From G001797105 sp964528155 (GTDB lineage Bacteria > Chloroflexota > Anaerolineae > Anaerolineales > E44-bin32): 9,110 nt of DNA. The position numbers and the translations under genes were made by a program. Below, piece after piece: positions 6,366 to 9,110 of this stretch (the first letter of the stretch is position 1; each line of letters opens with the position of its first letter). Location: assembly GCA_964528155.1 (NCBI GenBank), contig CAZGRL010000137.1:1-9110 (forward strand), read 5' to 3'. Below the pieces are notes generated by a model. It was not told the DNA's origin. It ran no database searches and was given only the letters and a program-made list of their open reading frames with translations.

Positions 6366-6590
6366 GTCTCACTCCTGTAGGGATTGGAAGGACGTGGCAA
6401 GTAGAGTCAGATCATTGGAGATTCTTTCCCGTAATCACCCCTTTCCATGTGCGCCTGTCGACCAGGCAAATCGTAAGCGAGGTTAAAGGTCGAACAGTTG
6501 CCGGTCATACAATACAGAGTAGAAGTCTGAGAAGCTATTTATGGGACAGATACCCACCGGAGACTTGCTAGGAGATTGAGCGCCGCGTGC
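6366..6590 (-). other. Long 5' leader of the BMP operon
   Basis: If transcription starts near 6590, the leader is about 225 bases and contains no convincing open reading frame. It has pairing potential: AAGTCT (6566-6561) with AGACTT (6528-6523) encloses TGGG/CCCA, and GCCTG/CAGGC (6467-6463 with 6457-6453) forms a 5-bp stem. I do not recognise a known riboswitch class. Confidence 0.35.
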
Positions 6591-6597
6591 CTGGGTC

Positions 6598-6626
6598 ATC
6601 ATAGCATGAGATGAGACGAACTGCAA
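6598..6626 (-). promoter_or_regulatory. Promoter of the BMP importer operon
   Basis: On the minus strand TTGCAG (6626-6621) and an extended -10 TGCTATGAT (6606-6598) are separated by a 17-base spacer between the hexamers. The -10 hexamer TATGAT differs from consensus at one position. It lies just after the stop of the FtsK gene and would give the importer operon its own transcript. Confidence 0.6.
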
Positions 6627-6627
6627 T

Positions 6628-6647
6628 CCGCGCCCAGCCAGGTGCGG
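6628..6647 (-). terminator. Weak hairpin at the end of the FtsK gene
   Basis: CCGCGCC (6628-6634) and GGTGCGG (6641-6647) form a 7-bp stem around a 6-nt loop, with one A-C mismatch in the minus-strand RNA. It starts two bases after the TAA stop, and no U-run follows. It may contribute to 3' end formation, but read-through into the importer operon cannot be excluded. Confidence 0.2.
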
Positions 6648-6649
6648 CC

Positions 6650-8989
6650 TTAATCTTCAGTCACTACCTTGAGCGAGCCGTAATCAAGCACTTCCCTCGG
6701 TTGGGAACCTGGGGTGGGCGGGCCGATGATCCCTTGTTCCTCCATCTGGTCAACCAGGCGCGCCGCCCGGGTATAGCCGATCCGGAGCCGGCGCTGAAGG
6801 AGCGAAATCGACGCCCGGCGCATCTGTCGGACGATCGTCACGGCCTCGTCGAACAGGTCGTCGGCATCCTCCGGAGATTCGCTTTCCATCTCGTCCCACA
6901 TGGCAGCCTGCTTGAGCGGGGCGCCGGCCGGAATCGTCCCTGCTGGCAGCGCCACATGCGGAGCTGTTTCATCACCGCCCAGCGCGGCATTCTTCCAGTA
7001 GCGGATCAGGCGGGCCAGCTCGGCCTCGGCCACGAAGGCCCCTTGCATCCGCAGGGGAGCGGCCGCGTCCGGCGCCTGGAAGAGCATGTCCCCGCGCCCA
7101 AGAAGGCGCTCGGCCCCAGGTTGGTCGAGGATCACCCGGCTGTCGATCGAAGATGCCACGGCAAATGCGATCCGGGCGGGGAAGTTGGCCTTGATCAATC
7201 CGGTCACGACGTCCACCGAAGGTCGCTGAGTGGCGATGACCAGATGGATCCCTGTAGCCCGAGCCAGTTGAGCCAGGCGAGTGACGACGCGTTCGGTCTC
7301 GTCGGGGGCCAGCATCATCAGGTCGGCCAGCTCGTCGATCATCACCACAAGTACCTCTTTCGGTCGCCCGTTCATCGCCAGCATCCGCTGGTTGTATTCA
7401 GCCAGATGACGCACACCTTCTTTGGCAAACAGACGGTAGCGCTCGTCCATTTCCCGCAGGACCCACTGCAGGGCCGGGACAACACGCTCCAGGTCCACGA
7501 CGACCGGCGCCAGCAAGTGGGGGATCCCGTTGTAAGCCGTGAGCTCAACGCGCTTCGGATCGACCATCAGCAGCCTGAGCTCGTCGGGTGTATTGCGCAG
7601 CAGCAGACACGAGATGATGGCATTCACACATACCGACTTGCCCGAACCTGTCGTACCGGCGATCAGCAGATGCGGCATCGAGGCCAGGTTCCCGGCGATG
7701 GCGTGACCCGAAACATCCTGTCCCAGCCCGATCGCCAGCTTCGAGTCGAGCTTGCGGAAGGCCTTGGCTTCCATCACATCTCGCAGGGCTACCAGGGAGA
7801 TTTCCGTGTTGGGGACTTCGATCCCTACGAAGCCCTTGCTGGGCACGGGCGCCTCTATCCGGATCGATGGCGCAGCCAGTGCCAGGGCCAGATCATCCGC
7901 CAGAGCTGCAATCTTGCTGACCTTGACCTTGGTCCGCCGTCCCCGGCCCTCGATGAAATCGGGCTCGACGCCGAACTGGGTGATCGTCGGACCGCGATTG
8001 ACCTCGACAATGTGGGCAGGCGCACCGAACGCCTGGAGGGTTTCCTCGATCAGGCGCGCTCGCTGTCGCTCGAACTCCTCGTCCGCCTTGCCGGCGGCCC
8101 CCGGCTCCAGGATTTCCGCCAGGTCCGGCAAGATCCACAAAGGATGCGCCGCCGGCTGGCCGCCCTCGCCCGCGGGGCTCGCTTCCGGAGTGGCGGCGGG
8201 CGATCCGGGCTGCAGCATGCCCCTTTGCTCCCCGGCGCCTGCGGGCATGGCGGAGAGTATCGGCAGTGCCAGAGACGGGCCCTCCGGGACTGCCTGCCGG
8301 GTGCCCCAGGCGGGCCTGACACGCCCGGCCATGAGCTGGAAAGGCCGGAACATGCCGGCGAGGAAACCTGCCAGGGAGAGACCCGTGAAGAGCATTCCGG
8401 CCGCCAGCACAACACCGAGCAGGACCACGACGGCGCCCGGTCCGCCGATGGTCCGCAGCAGAACCTCGAGGAGCAGCGCGCCGGCCAGCCCGCCTCCCCG
8501 GCCCTGAAGTGCCTGGTCGACGCTGGAGGCGAAGTCCGAACCCCGCACGACGGCCTGGACGCCCACCAGGATCACCAGGTAGAGCACCGCCAGGCCGAGG
8601 ATTTTCTCGCCGCCAACCTGTGGCAGCCGATCACGATAACCCCGGAGCGCCAGTCGCAACCCGACGAGGATAAGCACAAACGGGACGAGCGCCATGCCCC
8701 AGCCGAAAGCCTGGCGGAGCAATTGCAGCCACAATCCGGTTGCAGGAAGGTGATCCGGTGAGACGAGGCTGAGGAGGGTGACTAGCCCCAGGCCGGTGAG
8801 GACGACACCGAGCAATTCCGGCCGGTGGGTGCGTACGAACCCGGATAGCCCGGTGGAGGTCGACCTTCTCCGCCGCGAATTCCGAGCGGCGCGGCTCGGC
8901 GCCCCACGGGCCCCGGCATTCCTGCCTGACTTGGGCGACCTGGCGCCTGAGGGGCTCCGAGATCGTGCGGACGAGTTCTTCTTGGCCAG
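6650..8989 (-). CDS. ftsK: FtsK/SpoIIIE-family DNA translocase
   Basis: Membrane-anchored motor that pumps chromosomal DNA through the closing septum; 779 residues. A basic Ser/Arg-rich N-tail (1-45) leads to hydrophobic segments at about 58-78, 93-115, 128-148 and 168-210 (four-helix anchor), then a short Pro/Ala linker (230-285) and an alpha domain (about 290-420). The RecA-like motor carries Walker A GTTGSGKS (445-452), Walker B VLVVMIDELAD (546-556) and ATQRPS (586-591). The C-terminal winged-helix gamma domain (about 708-769, RRLRIGYTRAARLVDQMEEQGIIG) reads polar DNA motifs in known members. All parts are present. The reading frame is open back to a GTG at 9049, but that stretch contains the TATAAT promoter. 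The only start with a proper ribosome site is CTG at 8989 (GGAGG 7 bases upstream), which gives a natural-looking N-terminus (AKKNSSARSR). Promoter position and ribosome site both support this rare start. Confidence 0.93.
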   Translation of the reverse strand: MAKKNSSARSRSPSGARSPKSGRNAGARGAPSRAARNSRRRRSTSTGLSGFVRTHRPELLGVVLTGLGLVTLLSLVSPDHLPATGLWLQLLRQAFGWGMALVPFVLILVGLRLALRGYRDRLPQVGGEKILGLAVLYLVILVGVQAVVRGSDFASSVDQALQGRGGGLAGALLLEVLLRTIGGPGAVVVLLGVVLAAGMLFTGLSLAGFLAGMFRPFQLMAGRVRPAWGTRQAVPEGPSLALPILSAMPAGAGEQRGMLQPGSPAATPEASPAGEGGQPAAHPLWILPDLAEILEPGAAGKADEEFERQRARLIEETLQAFGAPAHIVEVNRGPTITQFGVEPDFIEGRGRRTKVKVSKIAALADDLALALAAPSIRIEAPVPSKGFVGIEVPNTEISLVALRDVMEAKAFRKLDSKLAIGLGQDVSGHAIAGNLASMPHLLIAGTTGSGKSVCVNAIISCLLLRNTPDELRLLMVDPKRVELTAYNGIPHLLAPVVVDLERVVPALQWVLREMDERYRLFAKEGVRHLAEYNQRMLAMNGRPKEVLVVMIDELADLMMLAPDETERVVTRLAQLARATGIHLVIATQRPSVDVVTGLIKANFPARIAFAVASSIDSRVILDQPGAERLLGRGDMLFQAPDAAAPLRMQGAFVAEAELARLIRYWKNAALGGDETAPHVALPAGTIPAGAPLKQAAMWDEMESESPEDADDLFDEAVTIVRQMRRASISLLQRRLRIGYTRAARLVDQMEEQGIIGPPTPGSQPREVLDYGSLKVVTED

Positions 8990-9001
8990 GAAAGAGCCTC
9001 C
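8990..9001 (-). promoter_or_regulatory. Ribosome binding site that decides the FtsK start
   Basis: GGAGG (9001-8997) followed by a 7-base spacer to CTG at 8989. No ATG, GTG or TTG lies in frame at a suitable distance; the next in-frame TTG falls in the first membrane segment. Confidence 0.6.
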
Positions 9002-9010
9002 GGTCGGAGG

Positions 9011-9019
9011 ATTATAGCA
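9011..9019 (-). promoter_or_regulatory. Extended -10 promoter of ftsK
   Basis: TGCTATAAT on the minus strand is a perfect extended -10 element. No -35 hexamer is visible 17 bases upstream, where the sequence is G-rich. The start of transcription would be near 9004, giving a leader of only about 15 bases with the ribosome site nearly at the 5' end. Confidence 0.65.
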
Positions 9020-9035
9020 TAGCGGGCGCGGTACT

Positions 9036-9055
9036 CCCCCCACCCCCACCCCTCC
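9036..9055 (-). repeat. G-rich tract upstream of the ftsK promoter
   Basis: On the minus strand there are runs of two, four, five and six G separated by single bases, at the position of a -35 element. It could form a two-layer G-quadruplex. The remaining bases to the window end (9056-9110) show no recognisable gene. Confidence 0.5.
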
Positions 9056-9110
9056 GAGCGTGTGAATGAATCTGACGCGCCAAACTAGGAAGATATGCCG
9101 GGGATGCGAT

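Noticed and set aside
6611..8761. A 716-codon open frame on the plus strand opposite ftsK
   Set aside because: It is antisense to a clear full-length FtsK with all motifs. Its translation is low-complexity, rich in Arg, Gln, Gly and His, with no family resemblance; long antisense frames are common in GC-rich genes.
1..9110. CRISPR array, tRNA, rRNA or defence system
   Set aside because: There are no regularly spaced repeats beyond the single hairpin pair, no cloverleaf or rRNA-like segment was noticed, and no defence-type genes are present.

Overview
The window looks like chromosome from a high-GC, monoderm-type bacterium, most likely Chloroflexota (Anaerolineae-like). That placement is an inference from protein character: the lipoprotein begins Cys-Gly-Gly followed by a Pro/Thr/Glu/Ala-rich linker, and the transposase-like protein carries sequence motifs I associate with that phylum. 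No rRNA or tRNA gene is visible to confirm it.

Layout. Bases 1-863 hold a plus-strand REP-associated (Y1/HUH) transposase-like gene bracketed by two identical 52-bp hairpin-forming repeats in the same orientation. Bases 896-6365 hold a four-gene minus-strand operon for a BMP/PnrA-family ABC importer. In transcription order it runs: substrate-binding lipoprotein, double-domain ATPase, permease 1, permease 2. Bases 6650-8989, also minus strand, hold a complete FtsK/SpoIIIE DNA translocase. The last 120 bases hold its promoter region.

How the genes work together. The lipoprotein captures a ligand, probably a purine nucleoside, outside the membrane. The two permeases form the channel and the ATPase powers import. 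A 308-bp gap with a perfect 13-bp hairpin, a second stem-loop and a likely internal promoter separates the binding-protein gene from the ATPase. This fits production of the binding protein in excess over the membrane complex. ATPase-permease 1 and permease 1-permease 2 are spaced for translational coupling. The FtsK gene is an independent housekeeping unit for chromosome segregation at division.

Three minus-strand transcription units share an extended -10 promoter form (TG-N-TATAAT-like). The most interesting items are the hairpin-flanked transposase-like unit, whose HUH motif is atypical and whose start lies in a shifted frame, and the FtsK gene, whose best-supported start codon is CTG. I found no CRISPR array, phage module or defence system. 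The window is mostly ordinary apart from the left end.
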